Assembly: GCA_050117315.1 (NCBI GenBank) | Contig: JASFMY010000010.1 | Span: 21,223-85,222 of the forward strand | Direction: 5' to 3' | DNA: 64,000 nucleotides | Source: JANQIV01 sp050117315 | GTDB lineage: Bacteria; Bacteroidota; Ignavibacteria; Ignavibacteriales; Melioribacteraceae | Shown here: positions 53,079 through 62,090 of the stretch, piece by piece | Layout: every line of letters begins with the position of its first letter | Position numbering within the stretch: the first letter of the stretch is position 1 | Notes under the pieces: generated by a model | Databases searched by the model: none | Told to the model about the DNA's origin: nothing | What the model saw: the letters and a program-made list of their open reading frames with translations, nothing else | Made by a program: the position numbers and the translations under genes

Positions 53079-53099
53079 TAACTATGTAACACCAAGTTA
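53079..53099. promoter_or_regulatory. Candidate HigA operator
   Basis: TAACT (53079-53083) and AGTTA (53095-53099) are inverted arms right after the -7 box and just before the higB start at 53108. HigA or the HigBA complex normally represses its own operon at such sites. Confidence 0.45.
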
Positions 53100-53107
53100 T
53101 ACAGTGT

Positions 53108-53392
53108 ATGATTAAGAATTTTGGTGACAAAGATACTGAAAGTCTATTTATAAATGGAAAATCTGGAAAGTATCCACCTGAAATAATAAAAACAGCTTTA
53201 AGAAAGTTAGACTACCTGAACGCAGCCAAAAGCATCGAAGACTTAATGGTTCCTCCGGGAAATAGATTGGAGAAATTGAAAGGAAATTTAAGAGGCATGT
53301 ATTCGATTAGAATTAATAATCAATACAGAATAATCTTTAGGTTAACAGCGGATATTGCCGAAGAAGTTAAAATAATTGATTATCATAGTTAG
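53108..53392 (+). CDS. higB: HigB-type toxin (RelE/ParE fold mRNA interferase)
   Basis: A 94-residue protein with the order of the HigB family: MIKNFGDKDTESLFINGKSG, LDYLNAAKSIEDLMVPPGNR, LEKLKGNLRGMYSIRINNQY, RIIFRLTADIAEEVKIIDYH. It is a ribosome-dependent RNase that cuts mRNA. Toxin precedes antitoxin, the HigBA order, with 8 bp between them. The conserved RINNQYRIIFR and the C-terminal YH are intact, so it looks functional. Confidence 0.93.
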   Translation: MIKNFGDKDTESLFINGKSGKYPPEIIKTALRKLDYLNAAKSIEDLMVPPGNRLEKLKGNLRGMYSIRINNQYRIIFRLTADIAEEVKIIDYHS

Positions 53393-53400
53393 AGGAAAAG

Positions 53401-53709
53401 ATGTTTCAGTTAAAAAGACAACCAAGTCACCCGGGTCAAATTCTAAAAGAAGAGTTTTTGGACGAACTCGGAATTACCCAGGTTAAATTAGCGGAAGAAT
53501 TATCTACTACTTTCAGAACAATAAACGAGATAATAAACGAAAAGAGAAGCATTAGTCCGGAAATGGCTTTAAAATTATCAAAACATTTTGGTACTTCACC
53601 TGAAGTGTGGCTCAATCTCCAAAATAATTATGACTTGTACAAAGTTTATTCCAAGAAGAAAGCGGAAATAAATAAAATAAAACTAAACAAGAATCTAAGT
53701 GCAGCATGA
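53401..53709 (+). CDS. higA: HigA-type antitoxin
   Basis: A 102-residue XRE-family protein: HPGQILKEEFLDELGITQVK, then LAEELSTTFRTINEIINEKR, then ISPEMALKLSKHFGTSPEVW and LNLQNNYDLY. This helix-turn-helix plus C-terminal pattern is diagnostic of HigA, which neutralises HigB and represses the operon. Shine-Dalgarno GAGG. It converges with gatB, 70 bp between the stops. Confidence 0.95.
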   Translation: MFQLKRQPSHPGQILKEEFLDELGITQVKLAEELSTTFRTINEIINEKRSISPEMALKLSKHFGTSPEVWLNLQNNYDLYKVYSKKKAEINKIKLNKNLSAA

Positions 53710-53779
53710 GAACAGAAGTCAAATTCTAAAGATTAGCAACATGTACTTTTCTCGCGAATCTCATATCTGATATCTTGCT

Positions 53780-55219
53780 TTATCTTTTCGCTTCAAGCTT
53801 TTCCCGCAATAGTTCATTCACAATTCCCGGGTTGGCTTTACCTTTTGATTCACGCATTACCTGTCCTACAAAAAAGCCGAGCACTTTTTCTTTGCCGTCT
53901 AAAAACTGCTGTACCTGTTTTTCATTTGCGTCTAAAATTTTATCAACTATACCTTCAATTGCAGATGTGTCGGTAATCTGGACAAGGTTTTTCTCTTTAA
54001 CAATTATTTCCGGGTCTTTATTTTCTTTAAGCATTTCCGGGAAAACATCTTTAGCGATTTTGCTGCTGATGGTTTTATTGTTAATTAAGTTTATAAGCCT
54101 GCCTACATTTTCGGGTGAGACCGGAAATTTCGAAGCGGAAATTTTTTCTTCGTTTATCACTTTTGAAACATCACCCATTACCCAGTTGCTTGCGGATTTG
54201 TAATCATCGGTAACTGTAATTACTTTTTCAAAATATTCTGCAAGGTCACGGGTAGCTGTTAAAACCCCGGCATCGTATTCGGGCAGTTTATATTCTTCAA
54301 TATATTTTTTCTGTTTTGCTTCTGCTAATTCCGGCATTGAAGCTTTAATTTCATTTTTCCATTTTTCATTTATAACAATAGGCATTAAATCCGGGTCGGG
54401 GAAGTACCTGTAATCGTGCGCTTCTTCTTTGCTTCGCATGGGGAATGCTTCGTTTAAATCGGCGTCCCAGAGTAAAGTCTGTTGAACAACTTTGCCGCCT
54501 TCTTCAATTAATTCAATCTGCCTGTTTATTTCAAAATCAATTGCACGTTCAACATTACGGAATGAATTCATGTTTTTTACTTCGGTTTTCGTGCCGAACT
54601 TTTCTTCACCTTTTAATCTGACGGAAACATTTGCATCGCAGCGTAACGAGCCTTCTTCCATATTGCCGTCGCAAATGTTGAGATAAGTAACAATCTGTTT
54701 TAGTTTTGTTAAGTATAGATAAGCTTCCTCGGCAGTTCTGATATCGGGTTCGCTCACAATTTCAACAAGCGGGGTTCCGGTTCTGTTTAAATCAACGCAT
54801 GTATCATAACCTCTATCGTGAATTGACTTTCCGGCATCTTCTTCCATGTGGATACGGGTAATCCCGATTTCTTTTGTTGAGCCGTCTTTTTTTGTAACGG
54901 TAATTTTCCCGTACTCGCAAATCGGTTCTTCGTATTGCGAGATTTGATAACCTTTAGGCAAGTCCGGGTAAAAATAATTTTTGCGGGCAAAGATTGATTT
55001 TTCGTTAATCACGCAGTCAGTGGCTAATCCCAACAGAACCGAGTATTCTACAACTTTTTTATTCAATACCGGCAGCACTCCCGGATGTCCCAAACAAACC
55101 GGGCATACATTTGTATTTGGCGGGTTGCCGAATTTTGTTGAACATCCGCAGAAAATTTTTGTATCTGTTGAAAGTTGGGCATGTACTTCAAGCCCTATTA
55201 CTGCTTCAAATTTTGACAT
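53780..55219 (-). CDS. gatB: Asp-tRNA(Asn)/Glu-tRNA(Gln) amidotransferase subunit B
   Basis: A 479-residue GatB: starts MSKFEAVIGLEVHAQLSTDT, has the Cys-rich zinc part (FCGCSTKFGNPPNTNVCPVC), LPKGYQISQYEEP, the kinase-like core RIHMEEDAGKSIHD and GTPLVEIVSEPDIR, and the C-terminal YqeY-like tail (LGFFVGQVMRESKGKANPG). It activates and amidates misacylated Glu-tRNA(Gln) or Asp-tRNA(Asn) together with GatA and GatC, which are not in the window. I chose ATG 55219; a longer frame reaching 55321 adds 34 residues with no family match. Confidence 0.97.
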   Translation of the reverse strand: MSKFEAVIGLEVHAQLSTDTKIFCGCSTKFGNPPNTNVCPVCLGHPGVLPVLNKKVVEYSVLLGLATDCVINEKSIFARKNYFYPDLPKGYQISQYEEPICEYGKITVTKKDGSTKEIGITRIHMEEDAGKSIHDRGYDTCVDLNRTGTPLVEIVSEPDIRTAEEAYLYLTKLKQIVTYLNICDGNMEEGSLRCDANVSVRLKGEEKFGTKTEVKNMNSFRNVERAIDFEINRQIELIEEGGKVVQQTLLWDADLNEAFPMRSKEEAHDYRYFPDPDLMPIVINEKWKNEIKASMPELAEAKQKKYIEEYKLPEYDAGVLTATRDLAEYFEKVITVTDDYKSASNWVMGDVSKVINEEKISASKFPVSPENVGRLINLINNKTISSKIAKDVFPEMLKENKDPEIIVKEKNLVQITDTSAIEGIVDKILDANEKQVQQFLDGKEKVLGFFVGQVMRESKGKANPGIVNELLREKLEAKR

Positions 55220-55420
55220 ATTATTTAAATCGGATAGTTTTGAAAAATTTACAAAACAATATAAGAATTTATTTGTAAGTTTAATTAAATGACAAGTTAT
55301 GAATAAAATTTTATATTGCAATTACGATTCAACTATTTAAATCAACAATTCAGTCGGTTTGTTTTGATATAAAACCCTTATAAAATTATATTAAAATTTC
55401 TTTTCAATATTGGGGGAAAA

Positions 55421-56401
55421 ATGAACTCGGTATTATCGAAAATTACGGCGCTATTGTTTTTAATCACCTTCTTTTTGATCGGTTGCACACCTTCAGTTAC
55501 TATAAACAGAGTACAAGGGGTTAAGACAGAAGCCTCGTCAATTAATATCCCGGTTAAGATTACGCAAAACAAAGAAAAAAGACCGGGAGTAATAAGTACT
55601 TATGTTATGTTCAATGGTAACAAAACCAAGGAAAGTTATATAGAGGGACATACTGATGTAAATCAAAACGGGAAATTTATAATTGATACTTTAGAGCAAA
55701 TTGGACCGATAGCCTATCAATTTGAAGAAACTGAAGGGGATAACGACTACATATTTGACGGCAATAATTTTATAGTAAAAAACCCGGATTTTGAATTGGG
55801 TTTTGAGATTGATTATGCTCTGACGAATTTTTTAGCTTTAACCGGGGGGGGAAATATTTGTAAGTACGATAATAAAGCATTCCTTGGAGGAAATTTTGGA
55901 TTTGGATTCTTCAAAGAAACAGAAAACCTCGGTTTCAGAATGGATATAGGTTGGGAGAGCAAACATACCCGTTCGGAAGCTACGTTTGTTATGCACGACA
56001 AGGATTTTGTTGATGGAAAAAGAGAAGGTGTAATCTATAAAATCGCAAGATCAGAGTCTTTTATTGATCCTTTTGCTAGTTTTACTCTGAATACCAAAAA
56101 AGCCGAATGGCCGGTTAATTTATTCTTTAATTTTCAGTTGGGCTATAAAACCTATTACGATTATTCTCTTCAAAGAATTGATATAGCTGATGTGTTTTTT
56201 GCACCGTTATTAAATAAGTATCAATTTGACGTTGGAGAATTTGAAAAAGAAAAGGATTACAAAAGTTTTGGATTTGGATTGTATTATAATGTTGGAGACT
56301 ATGGTAGAATAATTATCGGTGCGTGGCATAATACATTTGATGATGAAGGTGATGATTTTACCGAGACAAATACTTTTATCCAATATAACTTTTTATTTTA
56401 A
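55421..56401 (+). CDS. Lipoprotein with beta-barrel-like C-terminal part
   Basis: A 326-residue protein with a lipoprotein signal ending LIGC (Cys about 22). Residues 25-115 form a soluble N-terminal part. From about 115 there are repeated amphipathic strands (GFEIDYALTNFLALTGGGNI, FLGGNFGFGFFKETENLGFR, GFGLYYNVGDYGRIIIGAWH) ending in YNFLF, as in outer-membrane barrels. I do not recognise the family; similar proteins of unknown role are common in Ignavibacteria. GGGGGAAAA lies upstream of the ATG. Confidence 0.7.
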   Translation: MNSVLSKITALLFLITFFLIGCTPSVTINRVQGVKTEASSINIPVKITQNKEKRPGVISTYVMFNGNKTKESYIEGHTDVNQNGKFIIDTLEQIGPIAYQFEETEGDNDYIFDGNNFIVKNPDFELGFEIDYALTNFLALTGGGNICKYDNKAFLGGNFGFGFFKETENLGFRMDIGWESKHTRSEATFVMHDKDFVDGKREGVIYKIARSESFIDPFASFTLNTKKAEWPVNLFFNFQLGYKTYYDYSLQRIDIADVFFAPLLNKYQFDVGEFEKEKDYKSFGFGLYYNVGDYGRIIIGAWHNTFDDEGDDFTETNTFIQYNFLF

Positions 56402-56573
56402 TTCTTATTCAATATTACTTCATTGCAATCTATTCTTACTCATAACTTCTTAATCGTAATCTTACTCAAAAAAAAAGATTATGATTATGAGTATGATTAA
56501 GAGGGAGATATAAGTTCTTTTATGATAAAGAAGAATTATTTAATAAATTTGCTGGAAATAAATAGAGCCTTGT

Positions 56574-57290
56574 ATGAATCTCGATGTTTTAATTTTTGCG
56601 GCGCATCCGGATGATGTTGAACTGGCTATGGGTGGTACCGTTGCAGAACTTACAAAGAATAATCTTAAAGTTGGAATAATAGATTTAACAAAAGGGGAAA
56701 TGGGATCGCGGGGGACTGTAGAAATTAGACAGGCGGAAGCAAGTAAAGCTTCGGAAATCTTAAATTTGACTCACCGTGAAAACCTTGGATTACCGGACGG
56801 CAAACTAAAATTAAATGATGAATTCACGAAACACGTTGTAACAAGAATCAGGCTTCACAAACCTAAAGTAGTATTCGGGCCGTATATAAACGACAGGCAT
56901 CCCGATCATATCGGAGCCAGCCAAATAGTTAAAGAAGCAATGTTTTTCAGCGGCAATTATAAATATGAAACTCTCTGGAACGGTGAAAAGCAGAAGGCTT
57001 ACCGCCCGGGAAAATTGTTTTACTATATGCAGACTTTTGAATTTGATCCGTCATTTATAGTTGATATAAGCGATTCATTTGAAACGAAGATGCAAGCAGT
57101 AAAAGCTTATGCTTCGCAGTTTTATAATCCTGAAAGTAACGAACCGGAAACTTTTATAAGCCGGAAAATTTTTATTGAATACCTTGAAGCGAGGGCAAAA
57201 TTTTTCGGTTTTCAAATTCGTAAAGATTCCGGCGAACCTTTTTTTACGGAAGAGCAGGTTGAACTCGATATCATAAATCTCTTCAAATAA
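56574..57290 (+). CDS. bshB1: Bacillithiol biosynthesis deacetylase BshB1
   Basis: A 238-residue LmbE-like zinc deacetylase. AAHPDDVELAMGG (zinc and catalytic Asp), KGEMGSRGTVEIRQAEASKA, RHPDH (RHPDHIGAS) and a C-terminal FISRKIFIEYLEARAKFFG are the BshB1 markers. It removes acetyl from GlcNAc-malate in bacillithiol synthesis. The stop at 57290 abuts the ATG of the DASS transporter at 57291, so they are one operon, though their jobs are not obviously linked; bshA and bshC are elsewhere. Confidence 0.93.
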   Translation: MNLDVLIFAAHPDDVELAMGGTVAELTKNNLKVGIIDLTKGEMGSRGTVEIRQAEASKASEILNLTHRENLGLPDGKLKLNDEFTKHVVTRIRLHKPKVVFGPYINDRHPDHIGASQIVKEAMFFSGNYKYETLWNGEKQKAYRPGKLFYYMQTFEFDPSFIVDISDSFETKMQAVKAYASQFYNPESNEPETFISRKIFIEYLEARAKFFGFQIRKDSGEPFFTEEQVELDIINLFK

Positions 57291-58748
57291 ATGAAAAATC
57301 TAAAAACCGTTGGCTTATTTCTAGGCCCGGTAATCTTTTTCGTGGTTTTTCTTTTTGTGGATTTCAGCGGTAATAAGAATGCCGTTTACACCGCAGCAGT
57401 TGCTTGTTTGATGGCTGCCTGGTGGTTAAGCGAAGCAATTCCCATTGCCGTTACGGCTTTGATTCCGTTAGTGCTCTTTCCTTTATTCGGAATTCTTAAA
57501 GGAAGTAGTGTAGCTCAATCCTATATCAATTCTACAATCTTTTTATTTATGGGTGGGTTTATAATAGCTCTTGCAATGGAGAAGTGGAATCTTCACAAAC
57601 GTATTGCTCTTCATTTAATCTCTGTTTTCGGTACAAAGCCGTCAAAAATAATTTTGGGTTTTATGATCGCTTCCGCATTTATGTCAATGTGGATTTCCAA
57701 TACAGCCACGGCAATTATGCTTTTGCCAATCGGGCTTGCAATTCTTTATAAAGTTGAGGCCCAATTCGGAAGCGACAATGTTAAAAATTTTGCGGTTTCA
57801 TTAATGCTTGGGATTGCTTACGCTTGTTCAGTAGGGGGAATAGCAACCTTAATTGGAACACCTCCAAACCTGGTATTCAAACGAATTTATTCAATTACAT
57901 TTCCCGATAAACCTGAAGTATTCTTCGGGGAATGGATGATATTCGCTCTGCCGTTAACGATTATAATTTTACCGGTGATGTGGTTTGTTTTAACAAAGAT
58001 AGTTTTTAAACTCGGACATTTTGAAATTGATAAAGAAATAATAAATCGAGAAAAAGAACAGCTTGGTAAAATGAGTTTTGAAGAAAAAGCAATTTTGGCT
58101 GTATCTTCATTTGCTGCCTTCCTTTGGATCTTCAGAGTAGATATTGATCTGGGAATATTCAAAATCCCGGGCTGGTCTAATATTCTTCCTTTCCCAAAAT
58201 TTATTGATGATTCTACTGTTGCTATTGCAATGTCGATTTTACTTTTTCTTATTCCGGTAAAAACCGGAGGGCATGATGACAAAAAAATCTTAACGGTAAA
58301 AATAATTAGAAAAATTCCCTGGGAAATAATTCTTCTTTTCGGCGGCGGCTTTGCACTTGCCGACGGATTTGTAAACAGCGGTTTATCAAAAATTGTCGGC
58401 TCTATGTTTATTGGTTTGAAAGAGGTGAATATAATCTTGCTGATTTTAATCATTTGTTTAACAATAACATTTTTAACGGAGTTGACTTCAAATACGGCCA
58501 CGGCGCAAATTATATTGCCCATTTTAGCTTCTATTGCAATTCAATTTAAGATTGATCCTATGTTAGTAATGATCCCGGCAACAATATCTGCATCAATGGC
58601 ATTTATGATGCCCGTTGCAACCCCGCCCAACGCAATAGTTTTCGGGAGCGGAAGAATTAGAATTCCCGAGATGGCAAAAGCGGGTTTAATTCTAAACATA
58701 TTCGGTGCAATTGTAATTTCAATTTATTCTTATTTTTATTTTAGTTGA
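57291..58748 (+). CDS. DASS/SLC13-family sodium-coupled dicarboxylate or anion transporter
   Basis: A 485-residue permease with about 11 helices. The two SNT motifs that form the substrate and sodium sites are present: WISNTATAIMLLPIGLAILY (about residue 125) and LTSNTATAQIILPILASIAI (about 400), and the IGTPPNL/ATPPNAIV loops pair with them. Substrates of the family are succinate, malate, citrate or sulfate; the sequence does not decide. It starts directly after the bshB1 stop. Confidence 0.9.
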   Translation: MKNLKTVGLFLGPVIFFVVFLFVDFSGNKNAVYTAAVACLMAAWWLSEAIPIAVTALIPLVLFPLFGILKGSSVAQSYINSTIFLFMGGFIIALAMEKWNLHKRIALHLISVFGTKPSKIILGFMIASAFMSMWISNTATAIMLLPIGLAILYKVEAQFGSDNVKNFAVSLMLGIAYACSVGGIATLIGTPPNLVFKRIYSITFPDKPEVFFGEWMIFALPLTIIILPVMWFVLTKIVFKLGHFEIDKEIINREKEQLGKMSFEEKAILAVSSFAAFLWIFRVDIDLGIFKIPGWSNILPFPKFIDDSTVAIAMSILLFLIPVKTGGHDDKKILTVKIIRKIPWEIILLFGGGFALADGFVNSGLSKIVGSMFIGLKEVNIILLILIICLTITFLTELTSNTATAQIILPILASIAIQFKIDPMLVMIPATISASMAFMMPVATPPNAIVFGSGRIRIPEMAKAGLILNIFGAIVISIYSYFYFS

Positions 58749-58854
58749 ATATTTGCTTTTATCATAACAAATCATAAAGATCATAAAAATCTGCGTTCTA
58801 TTATGAATCGATTATTTATGATCTGCATCGAACTAAACAAAAAATGGAAATAAA

Positions 58855-59241
58855 ATGAATTACTACATTTCAAAATTAGTCGATTATCCTTACGAAGAAG
58901 CGCTTGAAAAAATAACAGCAGAACTAAAAGAAGTAGGTTTTGGAATTCTAACCGAGATTGACGTAAAAGAAACTTTAAAGAAAAAAATTGATGTTGATTT
59001 CAGGAAGTATAAAATACTCGGCGCCTGTAACCCGAAATTTGCACATCAAGCTTTGCAGGCGGAAGACAAAGTAGGCTTGCTAATGCCGTGCAGCGTTATT
59101 GTCCAGGAAAAAGAAGAAGGCAAATCCGAGATTGCAATAATGGATCCTCTGGCGGCAATGACGGCAACAGGGAATGAAAATTTAAGAGAATTTGCAGAGA
59201 ACGTAACAAAATTATTAAATACGGCTTTGGAAAGAGTTTAA
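58855..59241 (+). CDS. DUF302-family protein
   Basis: A 128-residue soluble protein: YEEALEKITAELKEVGFGIL, DVDFRKYKILGACNPKFAHQ, ALQAEDKVGLLMPCSVIVQE, DPLAAMTATGN. This is the DUF302 pattern, including ACNPxxAxxAL and LPCxVxV. The biochemical role of the family is unknown; members are linked with sulfur and metal-rich settings. A 24-bp palindrome covers its last codons. Confidence 0.9.
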   Translation: MNYYISKLVDYPYEEALEKITAELKEVGFGILTEIDVKETLKKKIDVDFRKYKILGACNPKFAHQALQAEDKVGLLMPCSVIVQEKEEGKSEIAIMDPLAAMTATGNENLREFAENVTKLLNTALERV

Positions 59242-59252
59242 AAACTCTTTCC
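59229..59252. terminator. Palindrome overlapping the DUF302 stop codon
   Basis: GGAAAGAGTTT-aa-AAACTCTTTCC forms an 11-bp stem over the end of the gene and points to both converging genes. A short bidirectional terminator or pause site is likely; no long T-run. Confidence 0.45.
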
Positions 59253-59311
59253 CGGGCTGTTGAAAAACCATGTTTTGATTTATCACATACAGTTTTGTCG
59301 AAATTGGTCAA

Positions 59312-60298
59312 CTAAATGTGCAGTTCAACAATATCCTCGTCTTTTAAGACATGTTCTTTGCCGACAAGTTGTCCGTCGTGCACCCCGGTTCCCCATAATT
59401 TTGCTGTTTTTAAATTTTCGTAAAAATCTTTGTGAACCTCTTTGGCAAAATCTCCAATATTGCTGCCTTCCTTTAATACAAACGGTTGTCCTTTATCTGC
59501 CTCTTCTCCGGGAGGTTTTGAATAAACACGAATCAGTTTTAGTTTTTTTATAATTCTTTTATTCATTACTTCCAAATTTCTTCCTGTCTTTACCGAGATA
59601 GGTAAAAGGTACCAGCCTTCTTCAGCAAGTAATTCGTTTAATACTTCAAAGTCCTCGTCTAAATTTTCAGCGTCATCTTTATTAGTCACTGTTAAAAAAG
59701 GAATAAAAGTAGCGTGAATATCTTCAACCGAATTTTTTTTATAGGCTGCATAAATCCTATGACTTTCCAGAATTTCAATAGTTTTTTGAAATTGCTGGAT
59801 AGGGTAAGCCTGTAAATCAAGCATAAGAATAATTAAGTCGGCGCTTTTTATCAAATCGAGAAATTCAGGTTCAATATAGTCGCGGTCAATAGCGGGAGTA
59901 TCAACAAGCTGTAGTTGAATTCCTTCTATATCCGCCATTCCCGGGACGGGCGCCCATGTTGTAAAAGGGTTTTCAGAGATTTCCGGGTGAGCATGCGAAA
60001 GTTTGGCAACTAATGAAGACTTTCCAACATTGGCAGCGCCAAGAACAATGACTCTTGCAGCGCCTTCTTTCTCAACATGAAAGTAGTTTTCGTATTTCCC
60101 TTTTTGTTTTTTGCTTTGGGACTGCGTTTTTAACTTAGATAATTTTCTTCTTAACTCTGCCCTTAGTTTATCTGTCCCTTTATGTTTTGGGATTGTGCTT
60201 ATTAACTCTTCGAGTGATTCTGCTTTTGCTTTTGGGGTAACGGCTTCTTTAAATCTTTTTTCAGCTTCATAATATTCAGGTGGTAGATTTGTCGGCAT
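59312..60298 (-). CDS. Bacterial DRG-like GTPase with TGS domain
   Basis: A 328-residue GTPase. After a helical N-terminus (1-75) the G domain has G1 GAANVGKSS (about 88-96), the G3 region DTPAIDRD and G4 VTNKDDA. A TGS domain ends the protein (about 250-328: QPFVLKEGSNIGDFAKEVHK, DEDIVELHI). This is the Obg/DRG type found in Bacteria and Archaea; the role is probably translation- or ribosome-linked but not established. AGGTGAGG lies before the ATG. The G3 motif reads DTPA rather than DxPG, a common variant. Confidence 0.88.
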   Translation of the reverse strand: MPTNLPPEYYEAEKRFKEAVTPKAKAESLEELISTIPKHKGTDKLRAELRRKLSKLKTQSQSKKQKGKYENYFHVEKEGAARVIVLGAANVGKSSLVAKLSHAHPEISENPFTTWAPVPGMADIEGIQLQLVDTPAIDRDYIEPEFLDLIKSADLIILMLDLQAYPIQQFQKTIEILESHRIYAAYKKNSVEDIHATFIPFLTVTNKDDAENLDEDFEVLNELLAEEGWYLLPISVKTGRNLEVMNKRIIKKLKLIRVYSKPPGEEADKGQPFVLKEGSNIGDFAKEVHKDFYENLKTAKLWGTGVHDGQLVGKEHVLKDEDIVELHI

Positions 60299-60900
60299 AT
60301 CCTCACCTTTGTTAGTGATAGATAGTTTTGATTACATCAATCTAATTTTTTAGAAATCATTTTCAAGTTTTATTTTTGATTACCAGGTATTTATCAAATC
60401 TTTTTATAATATTAGCCTTCTTTTAAAAAGAAATCTCCTTGCCTTATGAACAACTTATCAGGGTAAATTACCGTTTTTGTCATGGAACAGTACGTATCAA
60501 CCGGCTAAAAACTGTATACATAGAAATTACTGGTAAAATATTCAAGACCATGAATAAATTCCTATTGTAAAGATATTATTAATATAAGTTGTCAATTTTG
60601 GACTTGACATAAAGTCAATTATTGATTAACTAATAATTAAAATATTCTCCCTTTTCAGTGATTCAATGAGAGAGATAGAAGCACTTACATGCTTAATATT
60701 TTGCTGGCTAGTGTTGCCTTTTGGTGAGCCATTTTTTATAAGTAAAGAACCAACGTGAGATTTATAAAGATATAATTAGACTATCTTTTGTTTTAATTGA
60801 TAAATTGCTTCTTAATCAATATTCTAAGTGTAATATTTCCGCTGGAAATGAAATTTGCTGTTAATAAAGAGTCTAGTACTAAAAGCAAAAATGGAGAACA
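60299..60900. other. Long intergenic region, nothing recognised
   Basis: 602 bp between divergently placed genes. AT-rich, with no open frame of interest and no palindrome or repeat matching the families seen elsewhere in the window. Regulatory sequences for both genes probably lie here. Confidence 0.4.
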
Positions 60901-61968
60901 ATGAAACAGATAATAATCTTAATAATACTTCTATTTCTATTAAGCTGTGATGAAGATGAGAATCCGGTTTTACCCAATGGTGAAACTTATGAAGGAAGTG
61001 GGGGTACTGTTTCGGAAAGTGGAAGATGGAAAGAATTCAATACATCAAATTCTTATTTACCTTCAGACATTATTCGCTGTTTGGAAATTGACGAAAACAA
61101 TAATATATGGATTGGTACAGATGAAGGTTTAGTTTTTTATGACGAATCTAAATGGACAATTTATAATACGAATAATAGTAGAATACCTAAGAACCAAGTA
61201 TGGTCGCTTGCATGTGAAGATGATACTGTATGGGTAGGTTTAACAGATAATGGTGGATTAGCAAAATTTGATGGAAATAACTGGAAGATTTATAATTCCG
61301 ATAATACCTCATTCCCATCTAATCCTGATGAAATTGAATTAGTAATAACAACTATTAAAATTGACTCCAAACATAATATATGGATTGGCACTAATAATTA
61401 TGGATTATATAAATTCGATAAAAAGAATTGGACTGTATATTACCCCAAATATGAAACACCTATTAGCTCACCAGCTATAGCGGCAATAGATATAGAAGAG
61501 AATGATATTGTTTGGATTGGACACGAAGAAGTTGCCGGTGTAGACAAATTTGACGGAAATAATTGGACTAATTATACACCAGATAATTCTCCTTTGCCTA
61601 ATTGGCGGATTATTGACCTATATATAGACAGAATGAATGTTAAATGGTTTGCTACAGATTTTGGTTTAGCCGAATTTAATGATATTGATTGGACGGTTTA
61701 TGATACTACAAATACATCTATTCCGGATGAGAGTATATTTACTATTTCTTCAGACAGCCAAAACAACCTTTGGGTAGGAACCTTCTCTGGTGCACTGCTA
61801 AATATGAATAATAACGAATGGACAACATACTATATCAATGATGTTTCAGAACCATCCGTACCGTATATACCTCTTTATAGTATTAAAGTCGATCAGTACG
61901 ACAATAAATGGTTCGGAACAATTGGTTATGGTCTTTATAAATTTAATGAATACGGTTTAGATAATTAA
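60901..61968 (+). CDS. Reg_prop beta-propeller lipoprotein
   Basis: A 355-residue protein with lipid signal LLSC (Cys about 16). About seven repeats of the pattern IWIGTDEGLVFYDESKWTIY (for example at about 64-80, 160-185, 290-310) are two-component-regulator propeller blades. Such propellers are usually the extracytoplasmic sensor part of large hybrid kinases; here the propeller is alone, so it probably binds a ligand or partner on the membrane surface. GGAG precedes the ATG. It may share a locus with the protease gene at 62091. Confidence 0.88.
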   Translation: MKQIIILIILLFLLSCDEDENPVLPNGETYEGSGGTVSESGRWKEFNTSNSYLPSDIIRCLEIDENNNIWIGTDEGLVFYDESKWTIYNTNNSRIPKNQVWSLACEDDTVWVGLTDNGGLAKFDGNNWKIYNSDNTSFPSNPDEIELVITTIKIDSKHNIWIGTNNYGLYKFDKKNWTVYYPKYETPISSPAIAAIDIEENDIVWIGHEEVAGVDKFDGNNWTNYTPDNSPLPNWRIIDLYIDRMNVKWFATDFGLAEFNDIDWTVYDTTNTSIPDESIFTISSDSQNNLWVGTFSGALLNMNNNEWTTYYINDVSEPSVPYIPLYSIKVDQYDNKWFGTIGYGLYKFNEYGLDN

Positions 61969-62090
61969 ACAATTACAGCCATTATAAACATGAAGTTCAA
62001 AATGAAAAACAGACCGCCTTAATCTTTTACTAAAAAACTACTAGTATAAATTGTCACCAAGGTAACACCAAAATAATTAGGAGAAAAATT

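Noticed and set aside
55378..55572. 64-codon minus-strand frame near gatB
   Set aside because: Antisense to the start of the lipoprotein gene with good Shine-Dalgarno; shadow.
57887..58522. 211-codon minus-strand frame inside the DASS gene
   Set aside because: Antisense shadow caused by codon bias; the plus-strand gene has the SNT motifs.
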